Translations under genes and position numbers: made by a program | The notes under the pieces: generated by a model | The model's input: only the letters and a program-made list of their open reading frames with translations | Told to the model about the DNA's origin: nothing | The model's database searches: none | NCBI RefSeq assembly: GCF_000287675.1 | Contig: NZ_ALJL01000024.1 | Location: 1-64,000, forward strand | Length of the DNA stretch: 64,000 bases | Source of the DNA: Lachnoanaerobaculum sp. ICM7 | GTDB taxonomy: Bacteria; Bacillota; Clostridia; Lachnospirales; Lachnospiraceae | Direction: 5' to 3' | In this document: positions 20,390-28,658 of the stretch, piece by piece | Layout: each line of letters starts with the position of its first letter | Numbering within the stretch: position 1 is the stretch's first letter

Positions 20390-20417
20390 AGTATATCACT
20401 GCAATTAAAAATGTCAA
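20390..20417 (-). promoter_or_regulatory. Promoter of the riboswitch/thi operon
   Basis: On the minus strand TTGACA (20412-20417) and TATACT (20390-20395) are 16 bp apart. The -35 box overlaps the stop codon of the upstream Dabb gene. The predicted start, near 20383, is just before the aptamer. Confidence 0.75.
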
Positions 20418-20707
20418 TAAAAAAAGTCAATTGCAACTCTTGAATTTGTATTCGGCTTAATTAAGCTTTCAACAATTGCCACATGCTTTTTTGATGTTGC
20501 ATACTTATTAAGAGCATCTTCATCATTTACATCAAGTATCAAAACCAAATCATGAGTACTTGTAGGTAAAACATTATAAACAACATCTGCCTTGACTACT
20601 TCATCCATACTTTTGCATAAATCAAGCAGACTGCTTTTTATCTCTTCACCTATAATTTGCTTATCCACACCCTCATTAAACTTCCACATTACGATATGTC
20701 TTAACAT
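20414..20707 (-). CDS. Dabb-family (stress-responsive A/B barrel) protein
   Basis: A 97-aa protein with the Dabb domain pattern: MLRHIVMWKF at the start and the central HDLVLILDVNDEDALNKYATSKKH segment. Members form small dimeric ferredoxin-like barrels and have varied, mostly unknown roles. It is the last gene of the group SMI1-DUF1653-uvrC-Dabb, 19 bp after uvrC, with an AGGAG ribosome site. The fold is supported; the function is not known. Confidence 0.8.
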   Translation of the reverse strand: MLRHIVMWKFNEGVDKQIIGEEIKSSLLDLCKSMDEVVKADVVYNVLPTSTHDLVLILDVNDEDALNKYATSKKHVAIVESLIKPNTNSRVAIDFFY

Positions 20708-20726
20708 AAATTCTCCTTTACATACA

Positions 20727-22568
20727 TTACTCTTTTTTTAATTTTGAAAAGAATTCACATACAGCCGTAGCGGACTTTTTATTCATTCCTTCCACCGACA
20801 TAAGTTCTTCAAAACTTGCATTTTTAATATTTTCAATTTCTTTAAAATGCTTCATAAGTGCTTTTCGCCTTACAACTCCTATTCCCTCTATATCATCAAG
20901 TATCGACTTTACCTGAGTTTTTGATCTTAGGCTTCTGTGATACTCTATTGCAAATCTGTGCGCCTCATCCTGTATTCTTGTAATCAGTAAAAATCCTTGA
21001 GAATGAGTATCTATAGGAATTTCTACATTGTTGTAATACAGTCCTCTGGTCCTATGGTTATCATCTTTTACCATTCCGCATACCGGAATATTAAGTCCGA
21101 ATTCCTCCAAAACCTGTAAGCAGATATTTACCTGACCTCTTCCACCGTCCATTAGTATTATATCAGGCAGTTTATTAAATCCGGTATCCTTTTCATCAAC
21201 ACCGCGGTCAAATCTTCTAGTAAGCACTTCCTTCATTGAAGCGTAGTCATTTGGACCTATTACAGTTTTTATTTTGAATTTTCTGTAATCACTTTTTTTC
21301 GGCATTCCATTCTCATAAACCACCATAGAACCTACAGATTGAACACCTGAAATATTGGAAATATCATAGGCCTCCATTCTTTTTAAATTAGGCAATGATA
21401 ATAGCTCTTCAATTTCCTTTACAGCTCCCACACTTCTTGCTTCCTGTCTTTGAAGCTTTTCTCTGTCTTTTGTTAGAACAATTTCAGCATTTTTCTTTGC
21501 AAGTTCCACCAGCTTTTCCTTAGAACCTTTCTTTGGAACAATTATATTTACCTTTGAACCTCTTTTAGCAGAGAGCCATTCCGAAATAAGGTTTTCATCC
21601 TTTAACTCATACTGTGACATGATTTGACTCGGTACAAAAGGTGTTCCTGCATAAAACTGCTTTATGAAGCTCTCCAGAATATCCACTTTTTCATCATCCA
21701 TTGCCACTTGTATATAATGATGTTCTCTACCGACCATCTTTCCTTCCCTGATAAAGAATACCTGTACAACAGCATCTCTCTCATCTCTTGCCATTGCAAT
21801 AATATCCCTGTCTTTGGAATCATCCGAAGTAATTTTCTGTTTTTGTGTAATATGAAGTACGGAGTTTAATAAATCTCTTTGCTTTGCCGCATCTTCAAAT
21901 TTCAGCTCAGCTGAAAGCCTTTCCATTTCAGTTCTTATTTTATTTATAATAGGATCAAAATCACCACTTAAAAAGCGAAGTGCTTCGGCCGCATTTTTAT
22001 TATATTCATCTTTTGATATGTAATTTTGGCATGGAGCATCACACTGGTGTATAAAATAATCCAGACATGGACGCTCCGCTCCTATATCCTTTGGGAGATT
22101 TCTACTGCAAGTCCTTAGCTTATAGACTCTGTTTAAAAGATTTATCGTATCTCGTACCGCATTACCGCTTGAAAAAGGCCCGAAATATCTGTTTTTGTCC
22201 TTCTTTATCTGCCTTACCATCTGCAGCCTCGGGTATTCCTCTTTCACTGTAAGTTTTATATAGGGATAGGTTTTATCATCCCTAAGCATTGTATTATACC
22301 TTGGTCTATGTTCTTTTATCAGATTATTCTCAAGTACCAATGCCTCAAGCTCGGAATCGGTTACAATATATTCAAATCTTTCAATCTTTGAGACCATTTG
22401 TTTTATCTTAGGACTCTTATCCTTACTTGATTGAAAATATTGCCTTACTCTGTTTCTCAATGAAATAGCCTTGCCGACATATATAATATCATCCTTTTTG
22501 TCATGCATTATATAAACGCCCGGCTGGCGTGGCAACTTCTTTAATTCATCTTCTATTACAAATGCCAT
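20727..22568 (-). CDS. uvrC: Excinuclease ABC subunit C
   Basis: A 613-aa full-length UvrC that makes both incisions in nucleotide excision repair. In order it has a GIY-YIG nuclease domain (about 13-95, [19 protein letters not shown]), a Cys-rich/UVR region (about 150-240), the RNase H-like endonuclease domain (about 370-540, with [19 protein letters not shown]) and C-terminal helix-hairpin-helix motifs (about 555-610). It starts four bases after the DUF1653 gene in the same operon. Confidence 0.96.
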   Translation of the reverse strand: MAFVIEDELKKLPRQPGVYIMHDKKDDIIYVGKAISLRNRVRQYFQSSKDKSPKIKQMVSKIERFEYIVTDSELEALVLENNLIKEHRPRYNTMLRDDKTYPYIKLTVKEEYPRLQMVRQIKKDKNRYFGPFSSGNAVRDTINLLNRVYKLRTCSRNLPKDIGAERPCLDYFIHQCDAPCQNYISKDEYNKNAAEALRFLSGDFDPIINKIRTEMERLSAELKFEDAAKQRDLLNSVLHITQKQKITSDDSKDRDIIAMARDERDAVVQVFFIREGKMVGREHHYIQVAMDDEKVDILESFIKQFYAGTPFVPSQIMSQYELKDENLISEWLSAKRGSKVNIIVPKKGSKEKLVELAKKNAEIVLTKDREKLQRQEARSVGAVKEIEELLSLPNLKRMEAYDISNISGVQSVGSMVVYENGMPKKSDYRKFKIKTVIGPNDYASMKEVLTRRFDRGVDEKDTGFNKLPDIILMDGGRGQVNICLQVLEEFGLNIPVCGMVKDDNHRTRGLYYNNVEIPIDTHSQGFLLITRIQDEAHRFAIEYHRSLRSKTQVKSILDDIEGIGVVRRKALMKHFKEIENIKNASFEELMSVEGMNKKSATAVCEFFSKLKKE

Positions 22569-22571
22569 CTG

Positions 22572-23114
22572 TTACCTTAGTCTTTTCCCCTCAAAATGTA
22601 TTTGCATATCAAGATATGCAATAAAATCTGCAATATCTATTGTCTTATCAATGCCGTTTCTCTTTAATCCGTAAATATCAAATATAGCATCCAACTGCTT
22701 ATCTGTTATATTTTCCTTGTTGGCTAAGATTATTTTCTTTTTTGTATAATAATCATCCGCATCCAGAAAGTCTATAAAGAAATTCTTAGGCTCATCTTCA
22801 CTTTCTTCCTTCAGCGTTTTGTTAATTGTCTCTATATTAATTTCACTATTTATATCTGTAATTTGTTTAGATACCTCAGATATATTTTCTACCTTTTCAA
22901 AGCGATACTTTTGTTCTGTCTCAGGATATTTTTCTCTGTCAACTTCACTTAAGAACATATCAAGCGGTCTTGCATATACTCCAAAATCTCCGTAAAGTGC
23001 CTGATATATTACCAGCTGTTCCTTACTTTCAGAATGTGTGGCAACAGCAATTATCTGATAAAGCTTATTTTTAAAATGTCTGTAAAACTCTCCAGGTCTT
23101 GGATTCTCTCTCAT
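22572..23114 (-). CDS. DUF1653 domain protein
   Basis: A 180-aa protein. The first ~70 residues match the DUF1653 pattern (NPRPGEFYRHFKNKLYQIIAVA followed by YQALYGDFGVYARPLDMF). This is a small SH3-like beta domain of unknown function found alone or fused in many Firmicutes. The rest is acidic with no recognised domain. It lies between the SMI1/KNR4-like gene and uvrC with short gaps and is probably co-transcribed. Confidence 0.8.
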   Translation of the reverse strand: MRENPRPGEFYRHFKNKLYQIIAVATHSESKEQLVIYQALYGDFGVYARPLDMFLSEVDREKYPETEQKYRFEKVENISEVSKQITDINSEINIETINKTLKEESEDEPKNFFIDFLDADDYYTKKKIILANKENITDKQLDAIFDIYGLKRNGIDKTIDIADFIAYLDMQIHFEGKRLR

Positions 23115-23129
23115 TATATCACCCTCTTT

Positions 23130-23735
23130 TTAGTCAAAATTTTCTTTTAAAAATTTCCATACATTATCTATAAGTTCATCTATACTTGATGCTGTATAGA
23201 TTATTTCATCCGGATCATGTATATAAAAAATAACCTGGCCGACTTTTCCTTCCTTATCCGGATCAAAATCAAGCATCAGATATCCGCAATTGAGATATGT
23301 CGCAAAAGCAAACCAATCTTTATGGAATAGATATGGTTTTATTCTGTTGTCTCTCATTTGTTCTATAACATCATCGGTAAAATAGTCCGGATAATCTGTT
23401 AAAAGAGCATCCCTGTCTTGAAAATAGCTCTTTACCTTTTTCATCTCTTCAAGGCTGAATAATGTAAAGTTGATTTCTCTGTCGTCTATGTCACATTGCA
23501 ACAATTCAAAATATCCGCTGCCGTTTTTGTATGAATAAAGCTCTTTAAAATCCTCAGGCAATTTTATTCCGAAAGTTTTTTCAAAATCTTCAAACTCACT
23601 TTCACTTGCGCCACCTATTTGTTCATACTCTTCAAAGTACCCTTCTTCTACAGGATCATCTATTCCCAATTCCTCAAAATTCTCACAGATATATTTTTCA
23701 GCTTCTTTCAGCTTTTCTTTTATTGTCATACCCAA
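23130..23735 (-). CDS. SMI1/KNR4 family protein
   Basis: A 201-aa acidic protein with the SUKH/SMI1-KNR4 pattern: SESEFEDFEKTFGIKLPEDFKELYSYKNGSGYF at about 38-70, then WFAFATYLNCGYLMLDFDPD near 142-161. SUKH proteins often act as immunity proteins to polymorphic toxins, or as housekeeping scaffolds; no toxin gene is beside it. The TTG at 23735 has AGAAGG 8 nt upstream and is preferred. An ATG six bases later is the alternative. It heads the uvrC operon. Confidence 0.75.
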   Translation of the reverse strand: MGMTIKEKLKEAEKYICENFEELGIDDPVEEGYFEEYEQIGGASESEFEDFEKTFGIKLPEDFKELYSYKNGSGYFELLQCDIDDREINFTLFSLEEMKKVKSYFQDRDALLTDYPDYFTDDVIEQMRDNRIKPYLFHKDWFAFATYLNCGYLMLDFDPDKEGKVGQVIFYIHDPDEIIYTASSIDELIDNVWKFLKENFD

Positions 23736-23774
23736 TTATTCTACCTTCTTTTTATTTTCGCTAATATTGGTTTT

Positions 23775-23803
23775 ATTATATCACATTGAAGGGTAGTTGC
23801 CAC
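23775..23803 (-). promoter_or_regulatory. Promoter of the SMI1-uvrC operon
   Basis: On the minus strand GTGGCA (23798-23803, four of six consensus bases) and a perfect TATAAT (23775-23780) are spaced by 17 bp, about 40 bp before the first gene. Confidence 0.5.
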
Positions 23804-23879
23804 TGAGAAGATGAAAAAGTCAATATTATAAAATTATAAACTTTTCACCCTAGGTATAAAATTATATACTTTAAAAAAG

Positions 23880-23908
23880 TTGATTTTTTTTCACTTTACG
23901 AGTATAAT
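23880..23908 (+). promoter_or_regulatory. Promoter of the structured small RNA
   Basis: TTGATT (23880-23885) and a perfect TATAAT (23903-23908) with 17-bp spacing on the plus strand. No plus-strand gene of normal size follows. The promoter drives the hairpin-rich region ending in the terminator at 23990-24013. Confidence 0.75.
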
Positions 23909-23914
23909 TAACTT

Positions 23915-24010
23915 GCAGGTAGAGATATGCTGTATACTCATGATATCGAATTTGCGTTTAAGCGATATTTAATATCGTCGATCATGAGGCCACCTTTGAG
24001 GTGGTTTTTT
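23915..24010 (+). ncRNA. Candidate structured RNA upstream of a DUF3800 remnant
   Basis: A predicted transcript of about 95 nt starts 7 nt after a consensus promoter and ends at a terminator. It can fold into a nested structure. The outer stem is CTCATGAT (23937-23944) with ATCATGAG (23981-23988), continued after a 2-nt bulge by CGA/TCG (23947-23949, 23978-23980). An inner hairpin CGATAT-TTA-ATATCG occupies 23963-23977. The terminator stem is last. It has no useful reading frame. The first codons of a DUF3800 gene begin 24 nt after the T-run, and a set of candidate RNA motifs named after DUF3800 has been reported next to such genes. Assigning this RNA to one of those motifs is my inference. 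Confidence 0.65.
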
Positions 24011-24013
24011 TAT
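23990..24013 (+). terminator. Terminator of the structured RNA
   Basis: CCACCT-TTG-AGGTGG (23990-24004) followed by seven T and a further T-rich stretch on the plus strand. Confidence 0.85.
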
Positions 24014-24036
24014 TTTTATTTGGGGTAAATTTTTAC

Positions 24037-24182
24037 ATGAATATTTATGTATATTCAGATGAATCCGGAGTATTTGATAAAAAGCATAATGACTATTAAA
24101 TAAGATATACTATTTAGCTCGAAATGAAATGTTTAGTGACATAAATAATATTTCAAAAATGAATATAGTATTTTTACCATAA
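24037..24182 (+). pseudogene. DUF3800 gene remnant with internal deletion
   Basis: From an ATG at 24037, 20 codons read MNIYVYSDESGVFDKKHNDY, the canonical DUF3800 start with its YSDESG motif, then a stop. In another frame the codons at 24093-24182 read LLNKIYYLARNEMFSD and finish MNIVFLP before a stop. This resembles the DUF3800 C-terminus, where an ANxIYYLA segment is followed by a short tail ending in LP. Family proteins are about 220-250 aa, so the middle ~80 percent is missing and the two ends are out of frame. The remnant lies directly downstream of the structured RNA. The C-terminal match is from memory of the family and is less certain than the N-terminal one. Confidence 0.7.
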
Positions 24183-24222
24183 AACAGACGAGTGAAAATT
24201 TATAATTTCACTCGTCTGTTTT
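24181..24222. terminator. Bidirectional terminator between the DUF3800 remnant and GH32
   Basis: A perfect 17-bp stem (24181-24197 with 24206-24222) has an 8-nt loop and A/T-rich ends on both sides. It lies next to the GH32 stop codon and terminates the fructan operon on the minus strand. It also overlaps the last bases of the DUF3800 remnant on the plus strand. Confidence 0.85.
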
Positions 24223-24223
24223 A

Positions 24224-25636
24224 TTATCCTTCAATATTTATTTTTCTATACCTTATAATGGCATCTTTTGACCTTATTCCAATACCAACTTTTCCTTCAT
24301 GTGGATAAATCATAGAGGTAAAGTTATACTTACCTCCAAGCAAATAAACTTCCAACACATTTCCGTCTTTTATTATACTGAAATCTATATCGTACTCTTT
24401 TTGTATATTTGCCTTATATATTCTTATTCCACTTCGTATATTATCATCAGCTTCCGTAAAATCCGTAATAATATTACCAAAGAGAAAATCAAGTTTTATT
24501 ATTATTTTTTTCTCTTCACTGTCAAAAAACTCAAGATTTAATTCCGAACTGTTTTTATCTCTTGTTATTACACCTGATATATAAATCCTTTCACACATTT
24601 TATCCAATATATTTGATATATTTTTGTCGTTTCCTTTAGTCTTTTGGCTGTATTCAACGTCACTTTTTAAATCTAAGTCATGACTGTAAGGTAGCATTTT
24701 CAAAATGTTTTCTTCCATATCAATTAGTCTTGGATATGACATTATTCCACGATACCCGCCTTCTTCCACCGGACCATGATCATTAATCCATGGCATCCAT
24801 TCCCAACCTCCAAGCCAGGCCATTGAAATATTTTTTCCATACTTATCCTTATATGTTTGTGATGCGTAATAATGAGGACCAAAATCCAATGTTCCGCTAT
24901 ACTCATGGAAGAAAATACAATTTTTAAAGTTAATATTTCCAACCATATATACAGTAGGTAGAAAATCGGTTCGATTCATAGGTGATGCTGTTATAACCCA
25001 CTTTCCACCTATTTCAAATATATCAGGACATTCAAACATTGTCCCTTCACCGGCTTTTGCTTCATAAAGTATTCCTCTATAGCTCCAGTCAAACAAATTC
25101 TTAGAATGAAAAAGATAAATTCTTCCATGGCTTTCAAGATCAGACGCGTTTTTGTCAGATCCTCCAATTACCATTTGCCATGTACCATCATGAAAAATTA
25201 CTTTAGGATCTCTAAAGTCTTTTCCGATAGATTCAATAATCGGATTTTTCTCATATTTTATAAAATTATATCCGTCAAAAGAATATGCCATACATTGTCT
25301 TTGACAAACTTCACCTTCTACCAATGAAACAGCCGTATAAAAAGCATATATTTTATCTTCATTAACAACTACAGAGCCTGAAAAGCATCCACCTTTGATA
25401 TAATCCTCATATTCCTCTTCCGGAATAAGAACAGGACTGCACTCTTCCCAATGTATTAAATCAGGGCTCACGGCATGACCCCAATGCATTTTATCCCAGT
25501 TATTGCTGTATGGATTACATTGAAAGTACAGATGATATTTACCTTGAAACCACACGAGACCGTTCGGATCATTTATCCACCCTCTTTTTAGAGTAAAATG
25601 ATATTTCGGTCTGAAAATATTTTGCTTCATACTCAT
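24224..25636 (-). CDS. GH32 beta-fructofuranosidase (sucrose/fructan hydrolase)
   Basis: A 470-aa GH32 enzyme with no signal peptide, so it acts in the cytosol on imported fructosides. The nucleophile is Asp23 in GWINDPNG, the transition-state stabiliser is in FRDP (142-144) and the acid/base is Glu202 in FECPD. A five-bladed propeller (about 1-310) is followed by a C-terminal beta-sandwich. Its ATG overlaps the TGA of the upstream permease (ATGA). It is the last gene of the transport operon, so fructo-oligosaccharide or sucrose is the inferred substrate. Confidence 0.92.
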   Translation of the reverse strand: MSMKQNIFRPKYHFTLKRGWINDPNGLVWFQGKYHLYFQCNPYSNNWDKMHWGHAVSPDLIHWEECSPVLIPEEEYEDYIKGGCFSGSVVVNEDKIYAFYTAVSLVEGEVCQRQCMAYSFDGYNFIKYEKNPIIESIGKDFRDPKVIFHDGTWQMVIGGSDKNASDLESHGRIYLFHSKNLFDWSYRGILYEAKAGEGTMFECPDIFEIGGKWVITASPMNRTDFLPTVYMVGNINFKNCIFFHEYSGTLDFGPHYYASQTYKDKYGKNISMAWLGGWEWMPWINDHGPVEEGGYRGIMSYPRLIDMEENILKMLPYSHDLDLKSDVEYSQKTKGNDKNISNILDKMCERIYISGVITRDKNSSELNLEFFDSEEKKIIIKLDFLFGNIITDFTEADDNIRSGIRIYKANIQKEYDIDFSIIKDGNVLEVYLLGGKYNFTSMIYPHEGKVGIGIRSKDAIIRYRKINIEG

Positions 25637-26460
25637 GACTTTACTGCCCCCAACGTCATTCCGGCTGTCATTTTTTTATTTAATGAAAAATATATAACCA
25701 GTGTTGGGAATACAGACATTGCAATGGCCGCATAGGTTGCCCCCCAATCCTTTAATCCTCTCGGCCCTATAAAGTCGGCAAGGCCTATAGATATTGTTTT
25801 CAGTTCTGTACTGTTTATAAATACAAGACTGAATGTATAGTCATTCCACACTGTTATAAAGTTCATAGCAAGCACTGTCATTATTGTATTTAACGACAAC
25901 GGTATAATTACTTTTGTATAAATACCGTAGATACTTGCCCCGTCAATCACTGCAGCCTCTATAATTTCATCAGGAATAAATGAATAAAAATTTACAAACA
26001 ACATTATCGATACAGGTAATTGAAATGCCAACAGAGGCAATATAACACTTATCCTTGTATTTATAAGTCCAATTTTTGCAAACATTGTAAATAATGGTAT
26101 CAATGTAACTGCATATGGGATTGTAAGTCCTATAAGAAAATATCTGTATATCTTCTTCCTCCCTGTGAATTTCATCTTGGCAATAGCAAATGATGCCATT
26201 GAACTGATTAATACAATAAACACTAATGACACTACAGAAATTATAGCACTGTTTTTTATATAGGTAACTATATTGCTTTCAGTGAATATTCTAATAAAAT
26301 TCTCTAAAGTAAAGCTCTTTGGAAAGCTGAACGGTTCTGTCAACAACTCTATATTCGGTCTAAATCCGGCTACAATAAGCCATATAACAGGATAGCCCTG
26401 AATTATAAGGAACAGAATCATAACAGACCAATATATTATTTTTCTGATATTTCTTTTCAT
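25633..26460 (-). CDS. Sugar ABC transporter permease (CUT1, MalG type)
   Basis: A 275-aa six-segment permease. The EAA loop IEAAVIDGASIYGIYTKVIIPLS lies near residues 175-197. The ribosome site AGGAGG precedes the ATG. It pairs with the 289-aa permease upstream and the binding protein, between two GH32 genes. The fructoside substrate is inferred from those neighbours. Confidence 0.88.
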   Translation of the reverse strand: MKRNIRKIIYWSVMILFLIIQGYPVIWLIVAGFRPNIELLTEPFSFPKSFTLENFIRIFTESNIVTYIKNSAIISVVSLVFIVLISSMASFAIAKMKFTGRKKIYRYFLIGLTIPYAVTLIPLFTMFAKIGLINTRISVILPLLAFQLPVSIMLFVNFYSFIPDEIIEAAVIDGASIYGIYTKVIIPLSLNTIMTVLAMNFITVWNDYTFSLVFINSTELKTISIGLADFIGPRGLKDWGATYAAIAMSVFPTLVIYFSLNKKMTAGMTLGAVKS

Positions 26461-26468
26461 ATATCCTC

Positions 26469-27338
26469 CTATTCGTTTTCGCCATCCATATATTTACTGA
26501 TTAATAAAACTCCAATAATACTGAGTATTACAATTATTACAGCAATTGCACTTCCATATCCGTAGTCTCTGCTCGTAAAAGCTTTTTTATACATATATGT
26601 TGCAAGTATTTCAGATCTGTGATTCGGACCTCCCTTAGTCATATTCATAGGTGCCGCAAAACCTCTAAGCGCACCTACCAGACTCAATATACATGAAAGC
26701 ATAATTACATTTGCTATAGCAGGTATTCTGATTTTTACCAGAATCTGCAACTCTGTAGCTCCGTCTATTCTTGCCGCCTCCAATATATCAGGTGATACTG
26801 AAACCAACGCAGAATAAAAAATAATCATATAAATACCTATATATTGCCAGCCTTCCACAGAAGCAACCGCCCATAAAACAGTTTTATAATCACTTAAAAA
26901 TGCAATAGGCTCCATACCAAGCATTTTTCTGAAGATATTGAATAAACCCAAAGGCTCATAAGAATAAAATCCTGTAAACAATTGTGATATTGCAATAACC
27001 GTAATAACAGAAGGTATGTAATATGCAGTTTGTATAAAGCCTCTTCCTTTTTTAAGATATGTAAGTAAAACTGCAATGCTAAAACCGAAGCCAAGCTGCA
27101 GCACCATTACAATAACTATATATATTATGTTGTTTCCAAATGCTTGTCTGAATACGCTGTCTCCAAAAAGTTTTATGTAGTTATTAAAACCAACAAAAGA
27201 CTTCTTTCCTATACCGTTCCAATCTAAACAGCTATAATAAATTGAAACGAGTATAGGAACCATAACTATAACAGAATAGACAATAAAAGCAGGTAGCAAA
27301 AATACAGCAATCGCTTTCTTATCTCTCAAAATTTTCAT
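26469..27338 (-). CDS. Sugar ABC transporter permease (CUT1, MalF type)
   Basis: A 289-aa six-segment permease of normal length. The EAA loop LEAARIDGATELQILVKIRIPAI is at about residues 187-209. It begins six bases after the solute-binding protein gene ends, and its ribosome site (GGAGG) lies inside that gene at a rather long spacing. It is the partner of the following MalG-type permease in a fructoside importer. Confidence 0.88.
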   Translation of the reverse strand: MKILRDKKAIAVFLLPAFIVYSVIVMVPILVSIYYSCLDWNGIGKKSFVGFNNYIKLFGDSVFRQAFGNNIIYIVIVMVLQLGFGFSIAVLLTYLKKGRGFIQTAYYIPSVITVIAISQLFTGFYSYEPLGLFNIFRKMLGMEPIAFLSDYKTVLWAVASVEGWQYIGIYMIIFYSALVSVSPDILEAARIDGATELQILVKIRIPAIANVIMLSCILSLVGALRGFAAPMNMTKGGPNHRSEILATYMYKKAFTSRDYGYGSAIAVIIVILSIIGVLLISKYMDGENE

Positions 27339-27344
27339 AAAATT

Positions 27345-28646
27345 CTATTTATTTGCCTCCAAGGCCTCATCCACCGCCTTTATAAAGTCATCCGTTGTTT
27401 CTTCACCCATACAAAGTCCCGGTAGATTATCATTAATTGTTGCTATTACATCTTCATTCAATACTACATCCCAAGGCCTTGCTGCAGTTGAACCTATATT
27501 ATTTGTATCTTCCATTACCTTTAAAAATAACGGATCAAAGCTGCTGTTGTCACTCATATCCACCTTTTGCGGTGCCAAATGCTCATGTGCAAAATATGCA
27601 GGGCTGTAGTTTTTAACTATAAATGTCAGGTAATCTTTGTACTGATCATCAAAAGTCTTAGGATTAACTGCTAAACCTATGCCACCAAATGCCCAGTAGT
27701 CATTTTCATTTGTTTTTCCGTCCTTTATTGTGGGCATATAAAAATAATCGACATTCAATCCTTCCGGTCTATTCTTATCTGTAAAATAATTCAACTCCCA
27801 AGTACCTGTCGGATACATTGCACTCTTTCCACTAAGAAATAAATTTAATCCTGTAGCTACATCGGTTGTTGAAAATCCCGGCTGGAAATACTGTCCTATT
27901 TCAGACATAAAAGTTGCAGCCTTAACGCCCGGTTCATCAGACATCTTAGCTTCTCCTAAAGATAATTTATTTAAATACTCATTACCTGTCATTCTGAACG
28001 GATATGTTGCAAGAAGTCGAAGCAATGGCCATCCGTCTCCTCCACCGATTCCAAATGCAGTATACCCTTTTTCTTTTAAAACCTTGCAATCTTCTAGAAG
28101 CTCATCCAATGTCTTTGGTGCTTCGATTCCGGCATCTTTAAACATATCAACATTATACCAGATCATTTCTGTTGAAAGCTCTAAAGGTAATGTATACAAT
28201 TTACCGTCAGAAGTCCTTCCATAGTTTAATGCCAATGGAATATAGCTGTCTTTTTCACCTATTTCATCAAGAAATGCGTCCATATCTGTGAGCATTCCCT
28301 GTTCTCCAAGTTCTGTAGCATACGGTGTCGCATCAAGGTCAAACATATCAGGCATCTGTCCACCTGCAATCATTGTTCTAAGTTTTTGATCATACGATGT
28401 CCTGTCTGCATTACTGTCAATTACAAGCTTTATATTTCCACCCTGCTCATTATATTTTTTTGTTATCTCCTGCAATGTTACCATTGTATCATCCGATGCG
28501 GATCTTGAAGAAAAATAATGAATCTCTCTTACGTTACTGTCTTTGTTTTCAGCCTCTGTAGAATTTGTGTTTGTTTGTGCTTTATTTCCGCAACCCATTA
28601 ATACCATTCCGGCTATAAGGCATATAGTTCCTATCTTCTTGTACAT
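27345..28646 (-). CDS. Fructoside-binding lipoprotein (family 1 solute-binding protein)
   Basis: A 433-aa extracellular binding protein with a lipoprotein signal ending at VLMGC (Cys19). It then has a linker rich in Asn, Thr and Glu before the binding fold. AAGGAG lies at good spacing from the ATG. It delivers substrate to the two downstream permeases. Linkage to two GH32 genes suggests sucrose or fructo-oligosaccharide; binding residues do not prove it. Confidence 0.88.
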   Translation of the reverse strand: MYKKIGTICLIAGMVLMGCGNKAQTNTNSTEAENKDSNVREIHYFSSRSASDDTMVTLQEITKKYNEQGGNIKLVIDSNADRTSYDQKLRTMIAGGQMPDMFDLDATPYATELGEQGMLTDMDAFLDEIGEKDSYIPLALNYGRTSDGKLYTLPLELSTEMIWYNVDMFKDAGIEAPKTLDELLEDCKVLKEKGYTAFGIGGGDGWPLLRLLATYPFRMTGNEYLNKLSLGEAKMSDEPGVKAATFMSEIGQYFQPGFSTTDVATGLNLFLSGKSAMYPTGTWELNYFTDKNRPEGLNVDYFYMPTIKDGKTNENDYWAFGGIGLAVNPKTFDDQYKDYLTFIVKNYSPAYFAHEHLAPQKVDMSDNSSFDPLFLKVMEDTNNIGSTAARPWDVVLNEDVIATINDNLPGLCMGEETTDDFIKAVDEALEANK

Positions 28647-28658
28647 AATAATCTCCTT

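Noticed and set aside
20380-20425. TGCAATT/AATTGCA repeat as a terminator of the Dabb gene
   Set aside because: One arm lies in the coding end, the loop is long and no T-run follows; the same bases form the thi operon promoter.
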